A stretch of 64,000 bases of DNA from PALSA-612 sp963755155 (GCA_963755155.1 CAVWIV010000015.1:186001-250000), one strand, 5' to 3'; numbered from the stretch's first letter, positions 32,870 to 41,806 are shown. The notes: generated by a model not told the origin, from the letters alone. Translations and numbers: made by a program.

Positions 32870-33243
32870 CGGTGGCCGCTCGATCCAGTAATCAGGGAGT
32901 GCGCTCGTCACTTGGCCTCGGCACCTTGAATCTGCCCACCCCGACCGAACACGTGCCAGCCAAGCCGAATGAGTCGGGATCGCATCCGACGGTGCGATCT
33001 CAAGCTGCGCGAAGACGGCTCGTGCAGCCAAAGCGATGCTCGCCTGTGAGCTGCCACCCGGGCAGCGTGATCGAACTGTCAGGTGTAGCTCGTGATCAGC
33101 GTTGGCTGGAACGGCATCGCAGTGGGATAACCCTACGAGCTCGCTTCACCTTGGATGGTTACGAAGCCCACGAGGCGGCGTCATTGCGAACGGCCGCCCG
33201 GTTCTCGTAGGGTACGGGCGCTCTGCTCATGTCGAGGGGGACG
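32870..33243. other. Intergenic stretch without a recognisable gene
   Basis: This segment separates the truncated gene from the S1C protease gene. Frames on both strands give no known motif. A plus-strand frame ending near 33210 (ARFTLDGYEAHEAASLRTAA) looks like decayed coding sequence, consistent with a remnant of foreign DNA beside the tRNA. No promoter, hairpin or repeat stands out. Confidence 0.4.
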
Positions 33244-34470
33244 ATGAAGAGTTGCTGGATGAGGCGTAGCGTCGTCACCGGGCTCGCGGCGATTGCGGCT
33301 TTGGCGGGGCCATCCGGCTCGGTTCGGTCGGTCACCGCTGCTCCCGCAAGCCTGCTGGCCACCGAATCCTTCGTCGATCCGGCCAACGACAACCCGAAGG
33401 GGCTGGCGCCCGACATGACGAGGGTCGACGTCACCCTGGCGACAGACGGCAACCTCACTATTCGGATCGAGACCCCGAACCGCACGAGCCAGCTTCCCAC
33501 CGACGCGGTCGTCATGTACATGAACACCGATCTCGACCCGTCAACGGGGACGGTGGGCGCCGACTACCGGATCGAGGCGTTTGGAGGAGAGCCGGGCGTG
33601 TTCCTCGCACGATGGGGCGGCTCCTCGTGGGACCGGGTCTCTTCGGTGAGCTTCTCGGGCGAGTTCTCCGGCGGCGTCACGGCTCGCATGAGGCGAAGCG
33701 ACATCGGCGCTCCGAACGGCTTCTCGTTCTTCGCCGTGTCGTTCTCGAACGGTCTCGAACCCGACTACGCGCCGGACGGAGCGCCGTCGGGTGGGCGCCT
33801 GACCGCGAAGCTGGACGGCAGCGGGACGGGCGTCAACCCGCCGGCGCCGCTCACAGGTTCCGAGCTCAGCAAGCTCGTCGCCCGGGTGAAGAGCGGCGTC
33901 ATTCGCATCGAAACCACCACCTGCGAGGGACGGGCGGTCGGGACAGGCATGCTCGTCGGCCCGGCGCTCGTTGCCACCGTCGAGCACGTAGTCGACGGCG
34001 CTCGCACGATCGTTCTCAAGAGCGGGCGTAAGAAGCTGGGCACCGCGACGATCATCGGGCGGGACCGGAGCCGCGACCTCGCCCTGTTGAAGGTTTCGAA
34101 AGCGGTTCCGGGCTACCGGTTTCGCCTCGCGCGCCGCTCGGCCGACATCGGCGAGTCCGTCGCCGTGCTCGGCTACCCGCTGGGGTTGCCGCTCACGCTC
34201 ACCCGTGGAACCGTGAGTGGGCTCAACCGCACGATTCGGATCGACGGGGTTCCGCGCCGCGGCCTCGTGCAGACGGACGCTGCAGTCAACCGAGGAAACA
34301 GCGGCGGTCCGCTGATCTCGATCGAGACCGGCGAAGTCATCGGCCTCGTGGACCTCCTGGCGGCCGAGGCGAACGGGATCGCGTTCGCGGTGAGCTCGCG
34401 GCTTGCGGCCCCGCTGCTCGAGCGGTGGGCCGCGAAGCCCCGGCCGGTGCGGCCCGCGCGATGCACGTAA
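33244..34470 (+). CDS. Secreted trypsin-like S1C serine protease with N-terminal beta domain
   Basis: The start ATG 33244 is preceded by GAGGGGG. The 408-residue protein has a signal peptide (VVTGLAAIAALAGPSGSVRS), an about 150-residue beta-rich domain (DNPKGLAPDMTRVDVTLATD to APDGAPSGGRLTAKLDG) found in secreted actinobacterial proteins, then a HtrA/S1C protease domain with a complete triad: His248 in VATVEHVVDGA, Asp278 in RDLALLKV and Ser353 in NRGNSGGPL. No PDZ domain follows. The downstream repeat protein overlaps its stop, so they form one unit that may act at the cell surface. An alternative start lies at ATG 33229. Confidence 0.88.
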   Translation: MKSCWMRRSVVTGLAAIAALAGPSGSVRSVTAAPASLLATESFVDPANDNPKGLAPDMTRVDVTLATDGNLTIRIETPNRTSQLPTDAVVMYMNTDLDPSTGTVGADYRIEAFGGEPGVFLARWGGSSWDRVSSVSFSGEFSGGVTARMRRSDIGAPNGFSFFAVSFSNGLEPDYAPDGAPSGGRLTAKLDGSGTGVNPPAPLTGSELSKLVARVKSGVIRIETTTCEGRAVGTGMLVGPALVATVEHVVDGARTIVLKSGRKKLGTATIIGRDRSRDLALLKVSKAVPGYRFRLARRSADIGESVAVLGYPLGLPLTLTRGTVSGLNRTIRIDGVPRRGLVQTDAAVNRGNSGGPLISIETGEVIGLVDLLAAEANGIAFAVSSRLAAPLLERWAAKPRPVRPARCT

Positions 34471-35108
34471 CGACGCGCGCGGTCGCAGCCCTTGCAGTCT
34501 CCGTTCCCTTGCTCGCGGTTTCGTCCAGTGCGAGCCAGCCGCCGCCCGACATCGGAGAGCGGCCGGTCTTCCGGACGGTCATCCGGGGAGCGGGTGCGGG
34601 TCGAGTGACGAGCAGTCCTCCTGGTCTCGATTGCCTGCCAAGGTGCAGTGCGCGCTTTCCGCGAGGCACGACAGTGGTCTTCACGGCCACGCCGCGAGCG
34701 GGATCGCGCTTCGGCGGCTGGTCCGGTGACTGCTTCGGCCGGTCGGCGTGGTGCGTCGTCGTCGCGCGTGGCGCTGTCACCGCCACCGCGCGCTTCGAAC
34801 GTCGCCCGGGCGGCTCGTTCGACGAGGTCGCCGACGCGTTCGTCACGCGGCCTGTCCTGAACGTCACGGTCGCGCCGGGCGCCGGCGGCGTCGTGACGGC
34901 CTCCAAGGGCGACATCGCGTGTCCACAACGCTGCTCGAATCGATATGACAGCCGGACCCGGGTCGAGCTGCGGGCGGCGCCCAAGGCCGGCCACCGCTTC
35001 CGCGCCTGGAGCAGCCTGCTCGCGAGCTGCGGCCGCCGCCCCTCGTGCGTCGTGAACATGAACACGACGACGGACGTCTCGGCGACCTTCGATCGCATCG
35101 GGGGCTAG
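34461..35108 (+). CDS. Secreted protein with two InlB/bacterial-repeat domains
   Basis: The 215-residue protein has a signal peptide (RAVAALAVSVPLLAVSSSAS) and two copies of a beta repeat: GAGAGRVTSSPPGLDCLPRC ... GTTVVFTATPRAGSRFGGWS and GAGGVVTASKGDIACPQRCS ... RVELRAAPKAGHRFRAWSSL. Each copy has the paired cysteines (CLPRC, CPQRC) and the closing FxxW pattern of divergent InlB-type repeats, which mediate adhesion or binding in other secreted proteins. ATG 34461 overlaps the protease stop by ten bases, so translation is coupled. A longer upstream frame was rejected because the signal peptide begins here. Confidence 0.72.
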   Translation: MHVTTRAVAALAVSVPLLAVSSSASQPPPDIGERPVFRTVIRGAGAGRVTSSPPGLDCLPRCSARFPRGTTVVFTATPRAGSRFGGWSGDCFGRSAWCVVVARGAVTATARFERRPGGSFDEVADAFVTRPVLNVTVAPGAGGVVTASKGDIACPQRCSNRYDSRTRVELRAAPKAGHRFRAWSSLLASCGRRPSCVVNMNTTTDVSATFDRIGG

Positions 35109-35114
35109 GTCGCC

Positions 35115-35654
35115 TTGACGGACGCTGCGCCAAGCTCGGGCCGCCGACGCATCGGTGACTGGCGGCTCTGGGGCGTGACAGCGGCCGTGCTGGCCGCCAT
35201 GGCTTCGGGCGTCAGCGTCGCGGCGTTCTTTCTCGGCCTGTTCTCCGACGAGTCGTGCCCGAGCGTTGGGGCCTCACTCGCGAGGATCCAGGCACAGCCG
35301 AACGTGCCGTTCCTGGACTTCCTCGAGCAGGCGAACGCGTCGACGGAGGGATACGGCAGCACGCAGCTCAAGCGTCCCGTCAACGCGATCTTCGCCGACC
35401 TCGCGATCGAGGGCTACCGCGGAGACCACCTGACGCTCAAGTGGTCGATGCTCAACGCGGATACGGGGCGGATCGTGCAGAAGCGAGCGCTCCGCAATCG
35501 CCCGGCCCTGGACATCGAGCCGAGCACATGCACCACGCGCCTGCGCGCGTCGGTCTGGACGCCGGTCGATCATCCGGGCGACCGCCGGGTCACCCTGACG
35601 ATCGTCGATGAGGCTGGCCACGTCCTCGCAGAGGGAAGGACTCCGCGCCTGTAG
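35115..35654 (+). CDS. Membrane-anchored protein of unknown function
   Basis: The 179-residue protein starts with TTG six bases after the preceding stop. One membrane helix (WGVTAAVLAAMASGVSVAAFFLGLF is split by a short gap of polar residues before it) anchors an extracellular domain with two cysteines (DESCPSVG and PSTCTTRLRASVW). The domain ends in beta strands (VTLTIVDEAGHVLAEGR). I do not recognise it. The position after the protease and repeat genes suggests a common envelope role. Confidence 0.65.
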   Translation: MTDAAPSSGRRRIGDWRLWGVTAAVLAAMASGVSVAAFFLGLFSDESCPSVGASLARIQAQPNVPFLDFLEQANASTEGYGSTQLKRPVNAIFADLAIEGYRGDHLTLKWSMLNADTGRIVQKRALRNRPALDIEPSTCTTRLRASVWTPVDHPGDRRVTLTIVDEAGHVLAEGRTPRL

Positions 35655-35683
35655 CACCGGCAGGCCGAGGGCCCGTCGATCTC

Positions 35684-36772
35684 TCAGAGCTCGACGATGA
35701 GGCCCTTCGTTCCCGCATCGGGGTAGATCGCCGTGTACTTGAAGCCGCGCCTTCGCTGTAGCCGCCGGTCGTCCCAGGGCTCGGTGAAATCCGACCGATA
35801 GTTGAAGTAGAGCGTCGGCTCGCTGCCGCGCGCGATCGTGCGCGCGACGCCCTCCAGGTGCGGGTGCTCGGTCTGACTCCCGTTCGTCGAGAACAGATAG
35901 CGATCGGTCTCGATGAGGTCGAGCGCGCCCTTCGAGACGTTGAACCGGCTGCCGTGGTGCGGAACCTTGAGCGCGTTGACCGCGATGCGATCGACGCGCC
36001 GGTCTCGGCAGAGCCGCCGGAGCCCGTCCTCGAAGACGTCCGGGTGCGCATCGCCCGTAAGCAGGCAGCTCCTGCGGTCGTTCCCGGTGCCGTACTCGGC
36101 GAGCACCGCGATCGTGCTGCCGTTCGCGGGCGCCTTGTCCGGCAGCAGCGGCACGTCGGCGAGCTCCTCGACGTCGAGCCGGTCCCCGAGCAGATCGGGA
36201 ATCCCGCGACGGCGCGCGGCCTCCTCGAGATTCTCGTCCTGGACGCCCGCCTCAAGGCCGGCCTCCTCGACGACCTTTAGCCATTCGTCGCGCAGCACCT
36301 CGAGCTTTTGGCGCGTGGGGGAGAGCAGCGTGAGCGTCATCCCGCCGGGCAGCTCACGTTTCGGCAGCCTGCCGCTGGGGCGGACGACGACGGCTTTCTC
36401 GTCGAAGGCCGCGTTCCAGTCCCACTCGCGCTTGTCGAGCTGGGCGGAGAAGATCTCGCCCTCCACCGGGCCGAGCCGATCGGGCTGCAGGTGCCGCCAC
36501 CCGTTGAACCACACGTCGTCGAAGGTGACGCCCAGCGACGTGTCGGCGAGCAGCTTGGGGATGCCGCCGATGTGATCGGAGTCGACGTGGGTGACGATGA
36601 GCAGGTCGAAGTGCCGCTTGCTCTCCGGCAGCTCCGCGATGCGCGCGCTGACGAGGCCGGAGGTCTTGCGCACACCGGCGTCGATCAGCACGCGGTGCGG
36701 GCTGCGCGCCGAGCCGTACTCGATGAACAGGGCGTCGCCTTGCTCGGCCGGGAGCATCTCGATCCTGAACAC
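35684..36772 (-). CDS. ComEC/Rec2-type metallo-beta-lactamase-fold hydrolase
   Basis: The 362-residue protein has the MBL metal motif VTHVDSDHIGGIPKLL (H-x-D-x-D-H) near residue 60, a second ligand in SCLLTGDAHPDVFE and a third histidine set in ALKVPHHGSRFN, then YLFSTNGSQTEHPHLEGVAR. This is the ComEC-like branch, which includes nucleases and is often found as an effector in conflict loci. There is no membrane segment, unlike ComEC itself. It lies three bases after the CHAT-protease gene, so both are made from one transcript. A long insert (about 150-215) is not explained by the fold. Confidence 0.88.
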   Translation of the reverse strand: MFRIEMLPAEQGDALFIEYGSARSPHRVLIDAGVRKTSGLVSARIAELPESKRHFDLLIVTHVDSDHIGGIPKLLADTSLGVTFDDVWFNGWRHLQPDRLGPVEGEIFSAQLDKREWDWNAAFDEKAVVVRPSGRLPKRELPGGMTLTLLSPTRQKLEVLRDEWLKVVEEAGLEAGVQDENLEEAARRRGIPDLLGDRLDVEELADVPLLPDKAPANGSTIAVLAEYGTGNDRRSCLLTGDAHPDVFEDGLRRLCRDRRVDRIAVNALKVPHHGSRFNVSKGALDLIETDRYLFSTNGSQTEHPHLEGVARTIARGSEPTLYFNYRSDFTEPWDDRRLQRRRGFKYTAIYPDAGTKGLIVEL

Positions 36773-36775
36773 GGC

Positions 36776-39700
36776 CTACGCGTCCTTTCCGCCCAGCTGC
36801 CACCCGGCGTCGCCGTACGCGGTGAGACAGAGGGCCGTCAGCTCGCCCTTCGCGAGCAGCTTGCGGCGCAGCGACGTGATCAGGTCGCCGGCGGCGATCG
36901 GCTTCTTCCGCTTCGCCGCCGCGGCGATCTCCGTGGCGACAGCCCGCGCAACCGGTGCGGCGCGCTCGCCCAGCACGGAGGCGGTCGTTCCGACGACGAG
37001 CGCGGCCCCCAGATCCTGGAAGCGGGCGACGAAGCTCTGCAGCTCGTCCGTGATCGCGGTTTCGCAGCCGAGCAGTAGGACGATCGGCGCGTCATCCTCA
37101 GACGCCCGCACGAACGCAGGAAGCAGCTGGACGCCGAGACATGTCTCGCCCTCGCCGATCTCGAGTGCAGCCGCCGCCTGCTCCTTCGTCGTGTGCGACA
37201 GGAGCACGAGCAGCGTGGGACGTTTCGCTACGCCGTCGACCCACTCTCTCCACGTCGTCGCGAAGGTGGCCTCCGTGGAGAGCCGGTCGAGCGCCTTCCG
37301 GACGCTCGCGATGCCGCCCTTCTTCACCTCGTCGACCTTGCTGCTGGCGGCGAAGAGCACCTCGCGCGGCGGCTCGAGCGTGTCGCGCTCGGTGGTCGGA
37401 TCGAGGCGGACGGCGATCTCGAAGCCCTCTGGCGCATCGGCTCGGCGCCAGCTGCCAGTCGCGACGACTCTGCGCTCGATCACCTTCGACAGCCCCCAGA
37501 AGCCGCTCGGGCAGAACGTCTCGGGGTGGAGCTGCCCGTCGGCCGCCTCGTGCCTCTCCTGGCACGCGCCCGTTCGCAGCGCCGCCTTCCAGCCGGGGCA
37601 GAGCTTCGCCTCCTTCGTCGGCGCCGGCAGGTCGTAGACGAGCTCGAGTGGAAAGAAGTCGCTGCGCTCGTCGACGAGTACCTGCAGCCGGTCGAGCGGC
37701 CGGCTGCCCAGGGTATCGACGAGCGGCTCGCCGATCACCGGATAGAGCTCGCAGCCCTGGAAGACGAGCTCGCGCAGGTCGTCGACGGCATCCTCGAGCT
37801 TCCGCTGCCGCGAGGCGTCGCTCGTCGCGAGACCGGTGAGGACCTTGAGCAACTCGCCTTCCCGGACGACGCGACCTAGCCGGTCGTCGTCGAAGCCGAG
37901 GAGATCCGTCTCGGCGACTGCTGTGGTACCGGCGCCGGTCCTGACGATCCCCGCGTCGGCGCCGGCTCGAGTGCCGAGGTCGACGGTCTCGGGCACGATC
38001 GTCGCCACCTCCAGAACGATCCGGGAGCCAGGCGGCACGTCCGCGGGATCCGGGGCGACGAGCCCGCTCAACCTGGCCATCTGCACGACGCGGTTCCGGT
38101 GGTGCACGCGGATCTCTGCGTCGAAGCGCCCGGGCTCCGGTGGCAGCTTGACCGCGAACGTCGCGCGCCTGCTCGTGCCCGTGCGAGGCAGGAAGATCGA
38201 TTCGGACTGCTGGATCGAGATCGACGGAGCGAGAAACGTCACCGTCAGCTCCTCCATGTCGGCGACCTCGCCGAGCTCTTCGTCGAACGGGCGGCCTCCG
38301 ACCGCCGCGATCGCGCCCTCCTGGTTGGGCCCGATCGCCACCGCGATCTCGTGCACTGCGCCGGCGCGGAACGCCACCTGAAGGGGTTTTTCCGGCTCGG
38401 CGGCATCAGCCACCCAGACGAGAATCCACCGAGGCTCGGCGGCAGCGGGCGCTTCGGCCTCGGTGCCGCCGTTTGCCGCGACGGGCTCTGGCGGCCCGTT
38501 GGCGGTTGCCATGTCCGGCGGCGGCGCGGCCATGAGCATGTCGTTGATTAGCTCGGACGGCGCGCCGGGCTCGGGCGCCTTCGGCTCGTCCCCCGCAGGC
38601 GTCAGCGGCGGCTCGCCGGTCTCGGCCCAGCTTGCGGCCGCGCCGATGAACCGGGCGAGAGTCTCCGGCTCCTTCGCGATCTCCGGCGCGAGCCGCTCGA
38701 GCAACTGCCCGAGTGGGGCGCGGCAGGCTGCCCACGCGATCTGGTTGCGCGTGACGTCGTCGTGCTTGTCGCACCGGCGCCAGGCTTCGAGCAGGCCCTC
38801 GACGTCGGGCAAGTACCCGGTGCCGAGCGCACCCGCGAGCAGGACGGCGTCGTCACCCGACTGCCGGTGGCCGCGCGCGGCCAGGACGAGGAGCTCGGAC
38901 ACGAGCAGGGAGTTGAAGTGGCTGCGCTCGACATCCTCGGCGTGCTTCCGATAGACGGCGTCGGCGAGCTCGACGACCGGCTCGGCCTGATAGGGATCGT
39001 GCTCGGGGAGGCCGTTACCCACCGCCTCTTGCACCAGCGCTCGTTCTTCGGCCGAAAGCTTGTCGGAAACGGATGTTTTCCACCTCGAGCTCTCCGCCGG
39101 TTCCGGCGACGGCGCGAAGAGCACATCGGCGACCAGGTGCCGGGCGAACCACCCCGGCCACTGACGGTCGACGGCTGCGCGAACCTCCTCCGGCAGCGGG
39201 GCGGCACGCGACAGCGCTTGCTCCAGCTCGGTGGTCTCGTCGGTGTACAGCCACTCCTCCGCGAGGTCGGGGTCGTTCGAGAGCCGCTCGAGCTCTGCGA
39301 CGAGCGCGTCCGCTCGGCCGCTCTTCGCGAGCGCGACCGCCAGAAATACACCGCCGTCGCGCTGCCAGCGCTGCTCGATCTCGTCCACGACGGCAGAGGT
39401 GTCGACGAGCGCGAGCACCTCGGCCGCTTCGGGCTCCTCGTCGAGCAGCGCGAGCAGCGGCCCCGCAGCCTGGCTCTCACCGGCACGGCCGAGGGCGAGC
39501 GCGGCTCGCCGCCGCTCCTCGGGCTCGCCACTCTCGGAGATGCCCACGAGCCGCTGCCGCACGGAGCGGATCGGGACGCGCGTCGCGAGCTCGATCACGT
39601 CCAAGTGCTCGGGGGCTGTCGCGTCCTCGAGCGCCCACATGACGTATTCGCGCACGTCGAACCAGCTGTCGGGCTCGAGCGGGAGCCGCGTCAGCGCGTC

Positions 39701-39802
39701 GAGCACCGCGAGCCGCGTCTCCGGTGAATCGTCGCGGAGCGCGTCGATCAAGGGCCCGGCTTCCGGGCGCCCAACGCCGCAGGGAGTCGAGGCGCTGCTC
39801 AA
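36776..39802 (-). CDS. HEAT-repeat CHAT-domain (caspase-like) protease
   Basis: The 1008-residue protein starts at TTG 39802, where AGGAGGG lies six bases upstream; an ATG-initiated frame further up runs through the divergent patatin gene. Residues about 10-190 contain HEAT-like repeats (RRRAALALGRAGESQAAGPL). The middle (about 380-590) has a beta-sandwich-like region ending in VHHRNRVVQMARLSG. The C-terminal about 370 residues are a CHAT domain with the His870 motif LLVLLSHTTK and Cys913 in IVLLLGCETAITDE, the caspase-like dyad. CHAT proteases act as activated effectors in conflict and cell-death systems; helical repeats usually sense the trigger. No signal peptide. Confidence 0.85.
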   Translation of the reverse strand: MSSASTPCGVGRPEAGPLIDALRDDSPETRLAVLDALTRLPLEPDSWFDVREYVMWALEDATAPEHLDVIELATRVPIRSVRQRLVGISESGEPEERRRAALALGRAGESQAAGPLLALLDEEPEAAEVLALVDTSAVVDEIEQRWQRDGGVFLAVALAKSGRADALVAELERLSNDPDLAEEWLYTDETTELEQALSRAAPLPEEVRAAVDRQWPGWFARHLVADVLFAPSPEPAESSRWKTSVSDKLSAEERALVQEAVGNGLPEHDPYQAEPVVELADAVYRKHAEDVERSHFNSLLVSELLVLAARGHRQSGDDAVLLAGALGTGYLPDVEGLLEAWRRCDKHDDVTRNQIAWAACRAPLGQLLERLAPEIAKEPETLARFIGAAASWAETGEPPLTPAGDEPKAPEPGAPSELINDMLMAAPPPDMATANGPPEPVAANGGTEAEAPAAAEPRWILVWVADAAEPEKPLQVAFRAGAVHEIAVAIGPNQEGAIAAVGGRPFDEELGEVADMEELTVTFLAPSISIQQSESIFLPRTGTSRRATFAVKLPPEPGRFDAEIRVHHRNRVVQMARLSGLVAPDPADVPPGSRIVLEVATIVPETVDLGTRAGADAGIVRTGAGTTAVAETDLLGFDDDRLGRVVREGELLKVLTGLATSDASRQRKLEDAVDDLRELVFQGCELYPVIGEPLVDTLGSRPLDRLQVLVDERSDFFPLELVYDLPAPTKEAKLCPGWKAALRTGACQERHEAADGQLHPETFCPSGFWGLSKVIERRVVATGSWRRADAPEGFEIAVRLDPTTERDTLEPPREVLFAASSKVDEVKKGGIASVRKALDRLSTEATFATTWREWVDGVAKRPTLLVLLSHTTKEQAAAALEIGEGETCLGVQLLPAFVRASEDDAPIVLLLGCETAITDELQSFVARFQDLGAALVVGTTASVLGERAAPVARAVATEIAAAAKRKKPIAAGDLITSLRRKLLAKGELTALCLTAYGDAGWQLGGKDA

Positions 39803-39871
39803 AACAACCCTCCTTCCCTCAGCCCGCACTCTACCCGCCCTCGAGAAACGTGTAAGGATGCCCGGGAGGGG

Positions 39872-41015
39872 GTGGCGATGACCGAGTTGGCCCCTGCGGC
39901 GGAGTCGAGAGATCGCGAGCGGCGGCTGGAGCCCGGTACCGCACTCTGCCTCTCGGGCGGCGGCTACCGCGCGATGCTCTTCCACGTCGGGGCTCTCTGG
40001 CGGCTCAACGAGGCCGGCTACCTGCCGCGGCTCGAGCGCGTGTCCAGCGTCTCCGGGGGCTCGATCACAGCCGGCGTGCTCGGTCTCGCGCTGGCCGAAG
40101 CTCGCCTTCGACGACCGCGGCGTCGCCCAGGGCTTCCAGGCCGAGCTCGTCGAGCCGCTCCGCAAGCTGGCGGGGAGGACGATCGACTTTCCCGCGATCG
40201 CGCTCGGCCTGATCACTCCCGGAGTGACGATCGGCGAGAAGATCGCCGCCGCGTACCGGAAGCACCTGTTCGAACGCGCGACCCTGCAGGATCTCCCCGA
40301 CAGGCCACGCTTCGTCTTCAACGCGACGAACCTCCAGTCGGGCGTGCTCTGGCGCTTCGCGAAGCCGTACATGCGCGACTACCGCGTCGGCGAGGTGAAG
40401 TCGCCACAGGTCGATCTGGGCACGGCCGTTGCGGCGTCTTCGGCCTTCCCGCCCTTTCTCTCGCCGGTCGTCCTGAAGCTCGACGAAGCCTCGTACACGC
40501 CGGGATCGGGCGAGCTGCAGCGTGCGCCGTTCACGACGCGGCCGTCCCTCACGGACGGCGGCGTCTACGACAACCTCGGCCACGAGACGGTGTGGGAGCG
40601 GTACGAGACGATCCTCATCTCGGACGGCGGCGGCCACATGGGCGAGCAGGAGAAGCCGAAGAGGCTCTGGCCGCTGCACGCGTTCCGTGTGCTGGGCGTG
40701 ATCGACAACCAGGTGCGCGCCCTGCGCAAGCGGACCGCGATCAACGACTTCAAGGCGGGCCGCCAGAAAGGGACGTACTGGGGAATCTGGACGAACATCG
40801 CCGACTACGGGCTGCCCTCGACCTTGCCGTGTCCGCATGACCTGACGCTGAGGGTCGCAGCCACGCCGACGAGGCTCGGGAAGATGGACGAGGCCGTCCA
40901 GGAGCGGCTCATCAACTGGGGCTATGCCGTCTGCGACGCCGCGATGCGCCGCCACGTCGAGCCGGGACTTCCCGCCGCCGACGCGTTTCCGTACCCGGCC
41001 GCCGGAGTCGCTTAG
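39872..41015 (+). pseudogene. Patatin-like phospholipase, one frameshift
   Basis: The start (GTG 39872 or ATG 39878) follows GGGAGGGGG. The first frame has the oxyanion loop LCLSGGGYRAMLFHVGALWR and the nucleophile region RVSSVSGGSITAGVLG. One extra base near 40092 shifts the frame; the other frame joins as WPKLAFDDRGVAQGF and continues FVFNATNLQSGVLWRFAKPY, SAFPPFLSPV and the catalytic aspartate in LTDGGVYDNLGHETVWE. About 380 residues in total. Patatins cleave membrane phospholipids and serve as lethal effectors in several defence systems. Divergent from the CHAT-MBL pair with 69 bases between starts. All catalytic residues exist across the two frames. Confidence 0.85.
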
Positions 41016-41049
41016 GCTAGGCCGCACACCGACGCGAGAGGAGTCTTCG

Positions 41050-41509
41050 ATGGGCGCTCAGACGATCGACAGCCTCACCGGCGAAGTCTTCATACCTGGC
41101 GACGACGGCTACGACGAGGCGCGCAAGGTCTACAACGCGATGATCGACCGGCGTCCCGCCGCCGTCGTGCGGTGCTCCTCCACCGACGACGTGACCGCGG
41201 CGGTGAACTACGCGCGGGAGAACGACCTCGGGGTGGCGATTCGTGGTGGCGGCCACAGTGTTCCCGGCTTCGGAACCGCCGACGACGCCGGAGCCCGCCG
41301 ACAACGACGCGAACATCAAGTGGGTTCGGGACTACTACGACGCGACCGCCCCCCTTTCGGAGGAGGGCGGCTACATCAACTTCATGGCAGAAGACGACCA
41401 GGAGCGGATCAAGACCAACTACAAGGGCAACTACGACCGCCTCGTCGAGGTCAAGCGGAAGTACGACCCCGACAACCTCTTCCACCTGAACCAGAACATC
41501 AGACCGTAA
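41050..41509 (+). pseudogene. Internally deleted FAD-linked (BBE-type) oxidoreductase
   Basis: The N-terminal 80 residues match FAD-linked oxidases: YDEARKVYNAMIDRRPAAVV, then AAVNYARENDLGVAIRGGGH SVPGFG, the flavin-binding segment. At about 41290 the sequence jumps to the C-terminal berberine-bridge domain in another frame: WVRDYYDATAPLSEEGGYIN FMAEDD and YDRLVEVKRKYDPDNLFHLN QNI. Intact family members have about 450-470 residues, so roughly 300 codons including the substrate domain are missing. This is a deletion remnant, not a sequencing slip. Confidence 0.85.
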
Positions 41510-41520
41510 CGGCCTCGCGG

Positions 41521-41733
41521 TTACGCGGCGGCTAGTGTCAGGGACAGCGAGTCGCCTTTCTCGGTGCGGTCGAGCACGACCCAGCGAGTGCTCCTGAAAT
41601 CGACGGCGTCGCCGACCCGCCAGCTCATGACGGGCGACCCTTCGCCCAGCCAGAGGAACTCGCGCCCCTCGGGTGAATGGATGGTCACAACCGATTGGCG
41701 CTCGCCGGTTCGGGGCAGTTCTTCCGGTGCCAT
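41521..41733 (-). CDS. Small protein of unknown function under a strong promoter
   Basis: This 70-residue protein (MAPEELPRTGERQSVVTIHS) has a GGAGGG ribosome-binding site seven bases upstream of ATG 41733. It is probably a small all-beta domain (REFLWLGEGSPVMSWRVGDA, STRWVVLDRTEKGDSLSLTL). I do not recognise it. Its promoter is among the best in the window (TTGACA, 18 bases, TATGTT) and overlaps the dyad next to the divergent winged-helix gene, so that regulator probably controls it. Confidence 0.6.
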   Translation of the reverse strand: MAPEELPRTGERQSVVTIHSPEGREFLWLGEGSPVMSWRVGDAVDFRSTRWVVLDRTEKGDSLSLTLAAA

Positions 41734-41762
41734 TCGGATCCCTCCACTGTCGTTGCTAAAAT

Positions 41763-41806
41763 AGGACTGGAAACATACGAAATAGAAGTCATGTATGTCA
41801 AGTCCT
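41763..41806. promoter_or_regulatory. Divergent promoter with a two-part dyad operator
   Basis: On the minus strand TTGACA (plus 41796-41801) and TATGTT (plus 41772-41777) are 18 bases apart. Superimposed are inverted repeats AGGACT (41763-41768) with AGTCCT (41801-41806) and ACATAC (41773-41778) with GTATGT (41793-41798). The dyad covers the -10 and -35 boxes of the small-protein gene and the start of the winged-helix gene, a layout expected for an autoregulatory repressor. Confidence 0.55.

Noticed and set aside
36776..40372. CHAT protein extended to the ATG at 40372
   Set aside because: The extra 190 codons run antisense through the patatin gene and contain no domain; the TTG at 39802 has a good ribosome-binding site.
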